DNA of 64,000 nt from Bacillota bacterium (GTDB taxonomy: Bacteria > Bacillota_G > SHA-98 > UBA4971), in the NCBI GenBank assembly GCA_012512055.1, contig JAAZEW010000257.1, forward strand, positions 1 through 64,000. The letters are read 5' to 3'. This document shows positions 34,549-43,831 of the stretch, piece after piece. How positions within the stretch are numbered: position 1 is the first letter of the stretch; each line of letters opens with the position of its first letter. The translations under genes and the position numbers were made by a program. The notes beneath the pieces are model-generated. The model saw only the letters and a program-made list of their open reading frames with translations, made no database searches and was not told the origin of the DNA.

Positions 34549-34652
34549 AGTATGAGTTCATTAGTTTTCGCCGGTTTTCCGATTGTCTTGGGTGGACCCG
34601 CGCGGTACGCACACTTTCCAGAGCCGGCGATCACTTATGGCAATCTGCTTTG
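34549..34652 (+). repeat. Dispersed intergenic repeat, short copy R4
   Basis: About 104 bases from AGTATGAGTTCATTAG to CAATCTGCTTTG, with left arm TTCGCCGGTTTTCCG, one unit GGTGGACCCGCGCGGTACGC and right arm GAGCCGGCGATCACTTATGG. Same short architecture as R1. It occupies the gap between the secreted cohesin-like gene and the SLH gene, ending 20 bases before the SLH start codon. Confidence 0.85.
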
Positions 34653-34669
34653 TTCAGTGCGGCGCCATA

Positions 34670-36691
34670 TTACTTGTCGGTGACAATCACGGATCCATGC
34701 TCAACTGAAGTGACCACTACTTGCCCTTCTCTTCCCAAGAGGGACATGTTACGCAGAAGGACATGGCTTTGTCCCGGAGCTTTTGCCCTGAAGCCGATAG
34801 TCGCCAACTCACCGGTGATATCGGCGGGTTGAGTCAGGCGTCCGTAAACATCTGTCAAGAGTCCTAAAGGATTCTGAATTACCCCCTCATTCCATTCAGA
34901 CATCCTTCTGCCTTCCACGAAGACCGTCCCTCTGGATACATAGACAACCTCGACAATGGACGGGTCAAAGTTTAAATCAAATTTCACTTGCTGAAATCCC
35001 TTTAAGTTGCGAGCCAGGATTCTCACTATGAAGAATTTCCCTTGCCCTACAGGAGAGGCGGGAGTCTCCAACAGCAGTCTGGATCGTAACATAGGCACGC
35101 CTATGTCGGTGGCTGTCATTAGGGTGTCTGTATTTTGCGCATCCACCTTCACCCTGTAATCGAAAGCCCCCGCTTCGCCAAATGGGACGAGATACCATGA
35201 GACATCGCAGGTTTCACCGGGGACAATCTGCCCGGGAAACCGTGAGGATCTTTCACTTGGGGCCAGAACGATTCCGTAATCAGGCGTGAGAGTGACTTTA
35301 ACACCGTATGCAGGCGCACCGCCTGAGTTATTGATCTTGGCGCATACCTTTAACGGATATGGATGAAACATATCATCCATTACTCCGAACATGGGCGGCG
35401 CCAGAACAGAAAGACTGAGTCTCGGGGGAGCCAGAATAGTCACCTCACGATACACTTCATTCCTCTCGGCGTTTTCAGCCTCCACGGCAACTCCGTATCC
35501 AAGGGTTGTCTGCTCCTTTATGCCTGATGTGACCTCCCATGCTATCTGACGGGTTTCACCCGGCGCCAGGTGGCCGAGGCTTTCCCGGCTTCCGGCACCT
35601 GATGCAAGAGTGAGGCCCGGCGGGAGGTTAAGATGGACATTAACGTCAAGCGCAAGTGTGGGCCCGTTATTCTCTACATATGCCACAATCGGGAATACAA
35701 TAGGCTTATCCTTTTCAGAAGTGACTTCTGCAGGGGATGTGACACCGAGTGCAAGGACTCCCGGTGCGATACTTATTCCGCCCATACCGTAGAGGGTAGT
35801 GTATTCCCTGGATTCACCGGGCTTAAGTGTCTCTGCATCCCAGAAAAGGGCGAGCGCGCTGTCGAGTTCATACTCTCCTTCCCGAAGAAACTCGCGGCCG
35901 TAAATAACAAAGGCATCCCACACTCTGTCAGCAAGGTTTCCCCAATTTGTGAAGACTACCCTATCGGGAGGCGTGGCGCCTGCGCCCATCAAAGTCGCCT
36001 GACTGGTCACTGACGGGCTTGACAGCGAGTCAAAAGCCTGGACAAAGCGGGGCATTTCGTGTAGCTCAAAGACGGTGTCAGACGTAATTGCCCGGTCTCG
36101 GGCACGAAAAGGAGCTCCGTCATTTGATCCGAGCATGGTATCAAGCATCATACGGACTCCCACTTTATGGTCGATGTTTCCCAGATTCGTCACCACATAC
36201 GTGATCTTTGCCGTGTCAAGTAACCCTGTGGTAGTTGATCTCACAATGCTAAGCATCTGAGACGCTTCAATATCGCCGAACCTCCATGTGGAGACAATAC
36301 TGTTGCCTCCGATAACCTCAGGACCGGAAATCCTCTTGCCATACATGCCATGCCTTCCTGCGCGTGTTTCAGTGTCGCCGCCGAAAACGTAATCCTGCCC
36401 GTCTATCTTAAGAGTCGTATACGAAGTCCAAGGCCTCGGACGGCCGTACACCAGGGGCATGTTGTCATCTCGCGGATTCAGAGGATCACCGCCTGTGGAA
36501 TCAACTGCAAACCTGCCTGTAGCATCATCTGATTGGTTCACGAAAACCCTTATGTACTGGTTCGATATCTCCAGGTTCCCGTAGCCTGCTGCAGACGCGG
36601 TTGGGCCCTTTGGATTTCCGATATTGCTGATGCAGGCAAATAGTGTAAATGCCATAAAAACAGAGAGCAGGCGTCTTCGGCTTATTCTCAT
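34670..36691 (-). CDS. Large secreted protein with CARDB-like and C-terminal cohesin-like domains
   Basis: 673 residues from ATG at 36691 (AAAGGAG upstream). A signal peptide (about 1-33, ending TASA) is followed by a beta-rich region of about 280 residues of unknown type (YGNLEISNQYIRVFVNQSDD at its start). Then come two or three Ig-like/CARDB-like domains with ENNGPTLALDVNVHLNLPPG and NNSGGAPAYGVKVTLTPD, and a C-terminal cohesin-like domain (about 535-673, FFIVRILARNLKGFQQVKFDLNFDPSIVEVV). Cohesin domains bind dockerins or act as adhesion modules. It is encoded 13 bases after tonB, so probably in the same operon. Cell-surface role inferred. Confidence 0.7.
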   Translation of the reverse strand: MRISRRRLLSVFMAFTLFACISNIGNPKGPTASAAGYGNLEISNQYIRVFVNQSDDATGRFAVDSTGGDPLNPRDDNMPLVYGRPRPWTSYTTLKIDGQDYVFGGDTETRAGRHGMYGKRISGPEVIGGNSIVSTWRFGDIEASQMLSIVRSTTTGLLDTAKITYVVTNLGNIDHKVGVRMMLDTMLGSNDGAPFRARDRAITSDTVFELHEMPRFVQAFDSLSSPSVTSQATLMGAGATPPDRVVFTNWGNLADRVWDAFVIYGREFLREGEYELDSALALFWDAETLKPGESREYTTLYGMGGISIAPGVLALGVTSPAEVTSEKDKPIVFPIVAYVENNGPTLALDVNVHLNLPPGLTLASGAGSRESLGHLAPGETRQIAWEVTSGIKEQTTLGYGVAVEAENAERNEVYREVTILAPPRLSLSVLAPPMFGVMDDMFHPYPLKVCAKINNSGGAPAYGVKVTLTPDYGIVLAPSERSSRFPGQIVPGETCDVSWYLVPFGEAGAFDYRVKVDAQNTDTLMTATDIGVPMLRSRLLLETPASPVGQGKFFIVRILARNLKGFQQVKFDLNFDPSIVEVVYVSRGTVFVEGRRMSEWNEGVIQNPLGLLTDVYGRLTQPADITGELATIGFRAKAPGQSHVLLRNMSLLGREGQVVVTSVEHGSVIVTDK

Positions 36692-36704
36692 TAGGGACAC
36701 TCCT

Positions 36705-37700
36705 TTAATCTTCCAGGACGGTAACCCCGCCGAACTGGACATTCACATCGGCTTCGCCCTTAAAAGACACTGTCACCCGGATATTGTACGGCCAGTTGAT
36801 GCCTTTGAATTTCCAAAGGGCAACAATTGTCATTCTGGCTTGCTCGTCCAGCTCCGCGTAGCCTGAAGCTTGAGATACATTGACACTGCGTATCTTGCCA
36901 TCCCTATCGACTGAGACTTCCAGCTCTACGTTGCCTATCAGGTCCACGTTTTGCGCACCCTTTGGGTATCTGGGAGGAGCGGAGTTGATCGCCAAGGACT
37001 CCCCTTTCCCGAACTCGTGTCCCTTTGGCTTTTGGGGCCCGGCCTCTTCCGCATCTTTAGAATTGCCTTTGGTTGCTGTCTCTTCGTCTTTTCCTGTCGC
37101 GTCTTCAGCATAAGACCCTCCACCGGTGTCACCGGATCCTTCCGCATCACCGACAGGTTCAGGGGAAGCCTCCTTGGCCTCTGGGATTGGTATAGTCTCG
37201 TCGGATGAACCAGTAAGTACTCTGCCCAAATCTTCCGGTTCCGGTTCAGGCTTGGGTTCTTCGATTTCAGGCTCACGCTCTGCGGCTACCGTTTCAGGCT
37301 CTACCTTCACTGCGGGAGTCTCAGGCTCAGGCTTCGCCACTGGGGTTTCAGGCTCAGGCTTTACCACCGGGGTTTCAGGTCCGGGCTGGGGAGCGGGTTC
37401 CTTCTTCGGTTCTTCCTCAGTCTTCTGCTTTTCCGGCTCAGCAGGCGCTTTCGACTCCCGGACAGTGGCTTTCTCCTCCAAAGTCGTATCCTTAATCTTT
37501 GCAGGGGTCGGAACCGTTGTACCGACAGAGCTTCCTTGCCTGGTAGAGGCAAAGGTCTGGGATATTTCTCCAAACTCCACCGGGTATACGGTGACTTGAT
37601 GCGCCACTGTTATCGGAACGAGGAGGATTACGGCGACATGCAGCAAAATGGATACCATCAGGGAAAACCACATGTTCATCCTGTCGTCGTCGTGCTTCAT
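36705..37700 (-). CDS. tonB: TonB family energy-transducing protein
   Basis: 331 residues from ATG at 37700. An N-terminal membrane anchor (about 10-32, with the SxxxH-like SILLHVAVILL) is followed by a long Pro/Glu/Lys-rich spacer (about 60-215, repeats of the type KPEPETPV). The C-terminal TonB domain (about 245-331) shows APPRYPKGAQNVDLIGNVELEVSVDRDG and SGYAELDEQARMTIVALWKFK. TonB carries proton-motive energy from ExbBD across a periplasm to outer-membrane receptors. Finding a full TonB with ExbB and ExbD in a spore-former-type genome is unusual. Confidence 0.88.
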   Translation of the reverse strand: MKHDDDRMNMWFSLMVSILLHVAVILLVPITVAHQVTVYPVEFGEISQTFASTRQGSSVGTTVPTPAKIKDTTLEEKATVRESKAPAEPEKQKTEEEPKKEPAPQPGPETPVVKPEPETPVAKPEPETPAVKVEPETVAAEREPEIEEPKPEPEPEDLGRVLTGSSDETIPIPEAKEASPEPVGDAEGSGDTGGGSYAEDATGKDEETATKGNSKDAEEAGPQKPKGHEFGKGESLAINSAPPRYPKGAQNVDLIGNVELEVSVDRDGKIRSVNVSQASGYAELDEQARMTIVALWKFKGINWPYNIRVTVSFKGEADVNVQFGGVTVLED

Positions 37701-37731
37701 CCTCGTCACCACCTCTCATTCATTCAAGGGA

Positions 37732-38145
37732 CTATCTTCTTGGCTTATCCGCTGCCAATGCCAGTCTGCCTGCGCCTGCTAATCTTGCAACATCCATCAC
37801 ATCTACCAGCTTCTGGTAGCTTGTGGAACTGTCAGCCCTTATAACCACGATTTCATTGGGGTTTTTCTGAATACGCTGGTTAATCGTGACCTTCAGGCTG
37901 TCAAGGGAAGTCCTTTTGTCGCCTAAATATACATTTCCTGCCTTATCAATCGTTATAACAGTCGTGGATGCCTGTTGAGCCGTGGCTGTCTCGGCGCGCG
38001 GAAGTCTTATGTCAAGGCCTGCAGGGTTCGTGCGAAATGTTGTGAATAGCATGAAGAACACAATAAGAAAAGTCATTACGTCTACCATGGGCACGATATC
38101 AATTCTAGGCTTCTTGCGTCCGGTCCTTTGAAAGCGAAAGCTCAT
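37732..38145 (-). CDS. exbD: ExbD/TolR family biopolymer transport protein
   Basis: 137 residues from ATG at 38145, inside the end of exbB (41-base overlap), with GGGAG nine bases upstream. It has a single membrane helix (about 20-38) preceded by RIDIVPMVDVM, whose second aspartate is the proton-path residue of the family, and a C-terminal periplasmic domain ending in the typical VVIRADSSTSYQKLVDVMDVARLAGAGRLALAAD. It works with ExbB to energise TonB. A longer start 17 codons upstream would reach further into exbB and lacks family sequence. Confidence 0.92.
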   Translation of the reverse strand: MSFRFQRTGRKKPRIDIVPMVDVMTFLIVFFMLFTTFRTNPAGLDIRLPRAETATAQQASTTVITIDKAGNVYLGDKRTSLDSLKVTINQRIQKNPNEIVVIRADSSTSYQKLVDVMDVARLAGAGRLALAADKPRR

Positions 38146-38758
38146 ACGGTTGCACTCCCTCCATGAGCAACTTGACGATGTTCGTTGCAAACTCATTCAT
38201 GTCTCGAATTCGCCTGTCAACTGCCCCGGTGATGAACACGTAGAGTATGTACGCCCCAACTGCAATTGAAAGCCCTGCTGCAGTAGTAATCAGAGCTTCC
38301 GCGATTCCGGCTGACAGGGCTCCTGCTTCCAGCAACTGAGGACTTGCAGCCAAGACATTGAAGTTCTTGATGAGCCCAAGGACAGTTCCGAGCAGGCCCA
38401 GAAGCGGCGCCACTGAAATCACCATTTCAAGGGTGGGCAGACGTCTTTCAAGAAGGTATACTTCACGCTCACCTGCCATTTTGACCTCCACCTCAACTTG
38501 CTCTCTTGGCCGGTTGGCTGATGCAAGAGCAGTTGCTGCAAGCGTCCCTATCTGCCCTTTAACCTTATGAACGGCCGCGACTGCATCTACCATGCGATCG
38601 CGTTCCAGGGCCAGAGCTATCAGTCTCAAAGCACGATCAGGATCTTGACTGGTTCGACGGAGGTACAGAATGCGTTCAAATACCACGGCAAGAGCTACTA
38701 TTGAGCAGATTACCAACGGTATCATTACAGGGCCACCTTTAACTAGTACGTCAACCAT
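38105..38758 (-). CDS. exbB: ExbB/TolQ/MotA family proton channel protein
   Basis: 217 residues from ATG at 38758, with GGAGG eight bases upstream. Three membrane segments: about 10-28, 105-128 and 150-178. MotA/TolQ/ExbB signatures include LPTLEMVISVAPLLGLLGTVLGLIKNF and GIAEALITTAAGLSIAVGAYI. It forms the proton-driven stator that powers TonB. It is first of a five-gene run: exbB, exbD, tonB, the secreted cohesin-like gene and the SLH gene. An upstream in-frame extension lacks family features. Confidence 0.93.
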   Translation of the reverse strand: MVDVLVKGGPVMIPLVICSIVALAVVFERILYLRRTSQDPDRALRLIALALERDRMVDAVAAVHKVKGQIGTLAATALASANRPREQVEVEVKMAGEREVYLLERRLPTLEMVISVAPLLGLLGTVLGLIKNFNVLAASPQLLEAGALSAGIAEALITTAAGLSIAVGAYILYVFITGAVDRRIRDMNEFATNIVKLLMEGVQPYELSLSKDRTQEA

Positions 38759-38906
38759 ATCTCGTTCCTCCAATCCGGCGAAGCTAGCTTGCCTCACCGA
38801 CAAATATTCGACATGGCTTTCCAATGTTCCTTCACGTGTTCCAGCATCATCTATAATTTCCATTATACACGAGTATTACAAATTTAAGTTGCTCTTTGAG
38901 AACGAC

Positions 38907-38954
38907 GAACAGCCACTATGCGCTCCCTTATGTAGGAAGCGTCCGTGGCTGTTC
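38907..38954 (-). terminator. Terminator-like hairpin after the nucleoside transporter operon
   Basis: GAACAGCCAC and GTGGCTGTTC, a 10-bp perfect outer stem with an inner part-paired stretch (GCGCTCC/GGAAGCG region). It lies 46 bases past the last permease stop and separates that operon from exbB. Confidence 0.55.
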
Positions 38955-38999
38955 AGGTTTCAGCCGGTCTGTATCAGGCAGCCTGTATCAGGCAGCCTG

Positions 39000-39947
39000 C
39001 TATTTTTGACGTTCGTAAGGAATTCCGCTTGCAGCAGGTGGTACAGATCTTCCAATCACTCCGGCCAGTGCAGCCATGGTTAGAATATACGGGGCCATCA
39101 GCAGGAAGTCTCTGGGGATAAATGTAAGCCCCAGGGTCTGCGACAGAATTTGGAGAGCGTCGGCAAATCCAAAAAGAAGACATGCTCTTAACGTGCCGTA
39201 CGGAGTCCACTTCCCGAAAATCATGGCTGCAAGGGCAATGAAACCTCTTCCTCCTGTCATGTTTTCCCGAAATTGGCTGAGAAAACCCAGTGACAGAGAA
39301 GCGCCTGCCAATCCGGCCAGAGCGCCACTTAGTAGCACACACAGGTACCTTACGGCAAAGACGTCAACTCCTACAGTCTCTGCTGCTTTCGGATGCTCTC
39401 CCACTGCTCTGATGCGGAGGCCAAGCCGAGTCTTAAACAGGACGAAGTTAGAAATAATCACGGCAATGAGAGAAAGATAAACAAAAGGAGTGTGTTTCCC
39501 AATCATTGCGCCGACAACAGGGATTTTCTCTATCAATGGGATAGTCCAATCAGCAACTTTCGCAACAGGAGGCGATTGGCCTGCATGCTCAAAAACCTTA
39601 CGCAACATAAATCCTGTAAAGCCTACACTGAACAGGTTGATGGCTGTTCCGCTCACGACTTGGTTTGACTTATATTTAATGCACACCACGGCATGGAGCC
39701 AGGCAACTGCCACTCCGCTTATGACTGCTGCAAGGACCCCCAGCCAAGGCGCATGAGTGAAGTGTGAGACAAGCATTCCCATAAATGCTGCAATCAGCAT
39801 TATGCCTTCAAGCGCGATATTGACAACACCTGAGCGCTCAGAGAAGACTCCTCCGAGGCCTGCCAGAATCAGGGGGGTTGCCATCCTCAGCGTAGATACT
39901 ACCAGTGCAATGTAAATGGTAATATCAGCTAAATTGCTATTCTCCAT
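39000..39947 (-). CDS. Nucleoside ABC transporter permease (NupC/RnsD-like)
   Basis: 315 residues from ATG at 39947, with GGGAGG nine bases upstream and an 11-base overlap with the preceding permease. About eight to nine membrane segments. It carries the branched-chain-type permease signature seen in nucleoside importers: [26 protein letters not shown] near the N terminus and [40 protein letters not shown]. Last gene of the bmp-ATPase-permease-permease operon. Substrate prediction (nucleosides or bases) follows from the BmpA-type binding protein. Confidence 0.92.
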   Translation of the reverse strand: MENSNLADITIYIALVVSTLRMATPLILAGLGGVFSERSGVVNIALEGIMLIAAFMGMLVSHFTHAPWLGVLAAVISGVAVAWLHAVVCIKYKSNQVVSGTAINLFSVGFTGFMLRKVFEHAGQSPPVAKVADWTIPLIEKIPVVGAMIGKHTPFVYLSLIAVIISNFVLFKTRLGLRIRAVGEHPKAAETVGVDVFAVRYLCVLLSGALAGLAGASLSLGFLSQFRENMTGGRGFIALAAMIFGKWTPYGTLRACLLFGFADALQILSQTLGLTFIPRDFLLMAPYILTMAALAGVIGRSVPPAASGIPYERQK

Positions 39948-41067
39948 CGCGTTCCACCTCCCCTGTATCTGCCAAAGCCTGGGTTCCGGGACTTCCGGAC
40001 TTAAGTAATCGTCTGAGGACTTCGTCAGCAGCCACAATAATTACGATAGTCGCCTGTATGATACCGATGATTTGCTTGGGAATTTTCGCAATGCTCTGCA
40101 TAGTGATTGCGCCTCTTGCCAAGGTTCCGAAGAGGGTTGCCGCAATCAGCACGCCAAAGGGGTGGTTGCGGCCCAAGAGCGCCACAGCAATACCGTCAAA
40201 TCCGTAGCCTACAAATCCAAAAAGATCCAGGAACCTGAACTGAACACCCAGCGCCTGGACTGCACCTGCAGCACCTGACAATGCACCGCTTATGCTCATT
40301 GCAATGATTATGTCTCTCGATACGTTAATTCCACCGTATCGTGCTGCATGCGGATTGATGCCTACAGCCCTTATCTCATATCCGAGTGTAGTCTTAAACA
40401 GCAGGTAATAAACTAGCCATACAGCGCCGAGCGCCAGTATTAAACCGAAATGAAGCCTGGTTCCCGGCAGGATCCTCCATAATCGGGCTGCTGCCACAAC
40501 CGGAGGCGTCTGGGGAATCGGACCCGGCTCTTTAAGTGCGCTCATTACAAGGTAATGGCTGAAATACAGGGCAATATAGTTCATCATTATAGTGTTGATG
40601 ACTTCATGTACTCCCAGTTTGGCCTTAAGGTAACCCGGCAGCGCAGCCCACAGGCCTCCGGCAAGCGCTCCCACAAGAAACGCCAGCGGCATGTGTATCA
40701 CAGTTGGCAAGCCTGTCAGTTGGAAACCAATCCATGCAGCCACAATCTGCCCCATGATGAATTGACCTTCAGCGCCTATGTTAAACAAACCGCACTTAAA
40801 TGAAAAAGCCACTGAAAGGCCGGTGAAGATCAGAGGCGTCACATTGATAAGGGTCTCCGCTATATCCCGCTTGCTTCCGAAAGCACCCTGAAGGAGAGCG
40901 CTATAGGCTTCCAGCGGACTTCTTCCGATGAAAAGTATCAGGAGCGCGCCTAGCAAGAGAGCAAGAAGGACTGCCACGACAGGTATGGATAGCTCCACTG
41001 CTTGTTCACGAGATATGCGCAACGTCTGTTTTCCGGGATTTCTCTGGGTTTTGCCGTTATTGGACAC
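39937..41067 (-). CDS. Nucleoside ABC transporter permease (NupB/RnsC-like)
   Basis: 376 residues from GTG at 41067, with AAAGGAG upstream; it overlaps the ATPase stop by 11 bases. Multi-spanning, with the family motifs [21 protein letters not shown] and [21 protein letters not shown]. It is the larger, first permease of the importer. A long in-frame stretch upstream inside the ATPase gene has no transporter sequence and is not part of it. Confidence 0.92.
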   Translation of the reverse strand: MSNNGKTQRNPGKQTLRISREQAVELSIPVVAVLLALLLGALLILFIGRSPLEAYSALLQGAFGSKRDIAETLINVTPLIFTGLSVAFSFKCGLFNIGAEGQFIMGQIVAAWIGFQLTGLPTVIHMPLAFLVGALAGGLWAALPGYLKAKLGVHEVINTIMMNYIALYFSHYLVMSALKEPGPIPQTPPVVAAARLWRILPGTRLHFGLILALGAVWLVYYLLFKTTLGYEIRAVGINPHAARYGGINVSRDIIIAMSISGALSGAAGAVQALGVQFRFLDLFGFVGYGFDGIAVALLGRNHPFGVLIAATLFGTLARGAITMQSIAKIPKQIIGIIQATIVIIVAADEVLRRLLKSGSPGTQALADTGEVERDGE

Positions 41068-42613
41068 TCCTCTCACTCCTTTCAGTGTCAAGTCCGCGTT
41101 TAGCATGTCCTCCTGCCATGAGAAGGCCCAATTCTCCTTCAGTTGCTTCTGTTGCCGGCATTTCACCGACAATTTGCCCTTCATATATCACGAGAATTCT
41201 GTCGGAGAGAGACATTATCTCATCCAGCTCAAGAGAAACAAGGAGAATGGCTTTCCCCTGTTCTCTCTGGGCAAGAAGCCGCTTATGAACAAACTCTATA
41301 GCCCCCACATCGAGCCCACGAGTAGGTTGGGATGCAATGAGCAATCTCGGTTCACCTGAAAGCTCCCGAGCGACAACCACTTTTTGCTGATTTCCTCCGG
41401 ATAGAGACCTAACGGGCACGTTTTCATGTGGTGTTCGTACGTCGAATTCCGAAATCAAATTCCTGGCGTGAGCGTGGACTTTCCGATAGTCCAAGTTGAT
41501 TCCACTTGCAAATGGGGCTTTATAGTAATTCCTCAATATAAAGTTCTCGGAAACCGTGAAATCTAAGATGAGGCCGCGGTTCTGCCTGTCTTCCGGGATG
41601 TGGGCTACACCCTGCTCAATCAGTGCTCGGGGTTGCTTATTCAAAACATCAATGCCGTCAATGTAAACATGCCCGGATGCCGCTTTTCTGAGTCCGGTGA
41701 GGGCTTCTACCAGCTCGCTCTGACCGTTTCCTTCAATACCTGCGATACCCACAATCTCGCCGGCATTGACGTCAAAAGAAACCCCTTTCAGAGCCGGTAA
41801 ATTCCTTGAGCCCCTCGCGTGCAAGTTATCAACTCTAAGGACGGTGTCGCCTATCCTTGCCGGCTCTTTTTCAAGGGAGAGGACTACTTTGCGGCCGACC
41901 ATCATTTGAGCCAGTTCTTCCGCGGTAGTATCTCGAGTCTCACCTGTTCCAACGCACTTGCCTCGTCTTAGGACCGCAACGCGATCACTTGTGGCTATGA
42001 CTTCCCGTAGTTTGTGCGTGATAAATATGATGGACTTACCTTGCCGGATCAGGCTGCGCATAATTTCGGCAAGCTCGTCCACTTCTTGAGGAGTCAAGAC
42101 CGCTGTGGGCTCATCCAGGATTAGTACCTCAGCACCTCGATACAGCGCTTTGAGAATTTCAACTCTCTGTTGCATCCCTACGGAAATATCCTCGATTCTT
42201 GCTCGAGGGTCCACAATAAGCCCGTACTGATTCGACAGTTTTTCCACATCACGTATGGCTTTATCCATGTCGAGTTTACCGCCGGCATCGACAGGTTCAA
42301 CGCCAAGAACAATATTCTCGGCAACCGTGAAAGGCGGTATTAACATGAAATGCTGGTGTACCATGCCAATGCCCAGTCTTATTGCATCATTGGGATTGCT
42401 GATGGAGACACGCTCTCCCCGGATATTGATTTCTCCTTCATCAGGCCTGTAGAGGCCATAAAGGACGTTCATCAGGGTGGTTTTGCCCGCCCCGTTCTCA
42501 CCCAACAGCGCGAGAATCTCTCCGGAGTAGACGTCTATACTGACATTGTCGTTTGCGACTACCCCGGGAAATTTCACGGTTATTCCGCGCATTTCCACCA
42601 CAGGGGTACTCAT
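41057..42613 (-). CDS. Nucleoside ABC transporter ATP-binding protein (NupA/RnsB-like, tandem ABC)
   Basis: 518 residues from ATG at 42613. Two ABC domains in one chain: the first with LLGENGAGKTTLMNVLYG, the signature ISVGMQQRVEILKALYRG and LILDEPTAVL; the second with GIAGIEGNGQSELVEALTGL as a degenerate P-loop, RSLSGGNQQKVVVARELSG and LIASQPTRGLDVG. This tandem form with a degenerate second half is typical of sugar/nucleoside importers. It couples ATP hydrolysis to uptake through the two permeases. A hairpin lies between it and the binding-protein gene. Confidence 0.94.
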   Translation of the reverse strand: MSTPVVEMRGITVKFPGVVANDNVSIDVYSGEILALLGENGAGKTTLMNVLYGLYRPDEGEINIRGERVSISNPNDAIRLGIGMVHQHFMLIPPFTVAENIVLGVEPVDAGGKLDMDKAIRDVEKLSNQYGLIVDPRARIEDISVGMQQRVEILKALYRGAEVLILDEPTAVLTPQEVDELAEIMRSLIRQGKSIIFITHKLREVIATSDRVAVLRRGKCVGTGETRDTTAEELAQMMVGRKVVLSLEKEPARIGDTVLRVDNLHARGSRNLPALKGVSFDVNAGEIVGIAGIEGNGQSELVEALTGLRKAASGHVYIDGIDVLNKQPRALIEQGVAHIPEDRQNRGLILDFTVSENFILRNYYKAPFASGINLDYRKVHAHARNLISEFDVRTPHENVPVRSLSGGNQQKVVVARELSGEPRLLIASQPTRGLDVGAIEFVHKRLLAQREQGKAILLVSLELDEIMSLSDRILVIYEGQIVGEMPATEATEGELGLLMAGGHAKRGLDTERSERSVQ

Positions 42614-42649
42614 AGGTTCTTTCAGGGTTAAGAACCTCCTCTCAGAAGA

Positions 42650-42687
42650 TGCCAGGCACCGCTGCATGTGCAGAACAGCACCTGGCA
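42650..42687 (-). terminator. Attenuator-like hairpin between binding protein and ATPase genes
   Basis: TGCCAGG and CCTGGCA form the outer stem, with a nested CTGCA/TGCAG pair. It lies 46 bases after the binding-protein stop. Such a partial terminator or 3'-end stabiliser would let the binding protein be made in excess over the membrane parts. Confidence 0.5.
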
Positions 42688-42732
42688 CCTACTTTCTTTA
42701 CCGCAATTACCCGGACATATAACCTCCCTGAG

Positions 42733-43773
42733 CTACTCTGCAGGCGGTGTGAAGGCTTCGAGCTCAGTATAGGAGGCCGGGACTACGACGTCACCGTTTA
42801 CTATCATTTCTCGATATTTCTCCACCTCTTCGAGGACCTCTTCCGGAACGTGGTCGGAAGTCTTATCACAGGTGCCTACCCCGTCCTCAGCCAGGCCGAA
42901 TACATAATGGGTAGGCTCAAACGTGCCATCCTTAACCTTCTCCGTAATATCAAACACGGCTACATCCACGCGCTTCATCATGCAGCTCATTACGTTATCA
43001 GGCGCAAGGTGGTGCTGGCACGAGTCAACGCCCATGGCCCAGAACCCTTCTCCCTGTTCTTTTGCAGCCTCAATGACCCCAAGGCCACACGCGCCTGACG
43101 CATGGAAAATGATATCCGCGCCTTGATTGAACTGGGCAAGAGCCACTTCTTTACCCTTTGCAGGGTCATCAAACTTCCCGGTATAGCCTCGTAGCACCTT
43201 AATACTGGGATTAGCAGCGCGCACGCCTGCGTGGAAACCTGCGTCGAAGTGCTCAATAACCGGCACTTCCATACCGCCGACGAAACCTACGGTTCCGGTC
43301 TTGGTCATCTTTGCGGCAATCACCCCGAGAAGGAATGAACCCTCTTCCTCTTTGAACGTGGCTGATGCAACGTTAGGCTGCTCTACTACGCTATCAATGA
43401 GTCCGAATTTGAGATCAGGGTATTCAGAAGCGACTGTATCTACAGCATCAGTCAGCAAGAATCCAATAGCCCAGCTAATATCTGTATCTTGATCCCCCAG
43501 GCTTCTAAGATTAGGCTCGTAGTCATCCATCTTCTTTGACTCTACTACCGTAATCTCAAAGCCCAGTTCCTCTTCTGCTTCCTTAAGGCCTTTATAAGCA
43601 GCGTCGTTAAACGATTCGTCTCCCAAACCGCCAACGTCGGTAACCATGGCAGCCTTCAGGACCTCAGGGGGAACCTCCGCGATTTCCTCTTTGGGCTTTC
43701 TAAGACCCACCGCAACGGCGATGATGATTACCACCGCAACAATTATCACTGCCCACTTTGTTGATTTAGACAT
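42733..43773 (-). CDS. BMP family (BmpA/PnrA-like) nucleoside-binding protein
   Basis: 346 residues. N-terminal hydrophobic segment (about 7-24), then the BMP domain with AMVTDVGGLGDESFNDAAYKG, KFGLIDSVVEQPNVASATFKEEEGSFLLGVIAA and a C-terminal FEPTHYVFGL. It captures purine nucleosides outside the membrane for the downstream importer. Relatives are usually lipoproteins, but no cysteine follows the hydrophobic segment (VAVGLRKPKEE), so an uncleaved anchor or ordinary secretion is more likely. ATG with AAAGGAGG upstream. Confidence 0.92.
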   Translation of the reverse strand: MSKSTKWAVIIVAVVIIIAVAVGLRKPKEEIAEVPPEVLKAAMVTDVGGLGDESFNDAAYKGLKEAEEELGFEITVVESKKMDDYEPNLRSLGDQDTDISWAIGFLLTDAVDTVASEYPDLKFGLIDSVVEQPNVASATFKEEEGSFLLGVIAAKMTKTGTVGFVGGMEVPVIEHFDAGFHAGVRAANPSIKVLRGYTGKFDDPAKGKEVALAQFNQGADIIFHASGACGLGVIEAAKEQGEGFWAMGVDSCQHHLAPDNVMSCMMKRVDVAVFDITEKVKDGTFEPTHYVFGLAEDGVGTCDKTSDHVPEEVLEEVEKYREMIVNGDVVVPASYTELEAFTPPAE

Positions 43774-43831
43774 TGTCTAAATAACCTCCTTTCGATATTT
43801 GGGACCCTTTCCTCGCTTGAATTGAGTCTTG

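Noticed and set aside
34530..34634. N-terminal extension of the SLH protein gene
   Set aside because: It would translate repeat R4 and remove the signal peptide from the start; ATG 34529 has a good ribosome binding site and a clean signal sequence.
43774..43831. Purine riboswitch ahead of the nucleoside-binding protein
   Set aside because: The leader between the genes is only 58 bases and shows no purine-aptamer core, too short for the aptamer.
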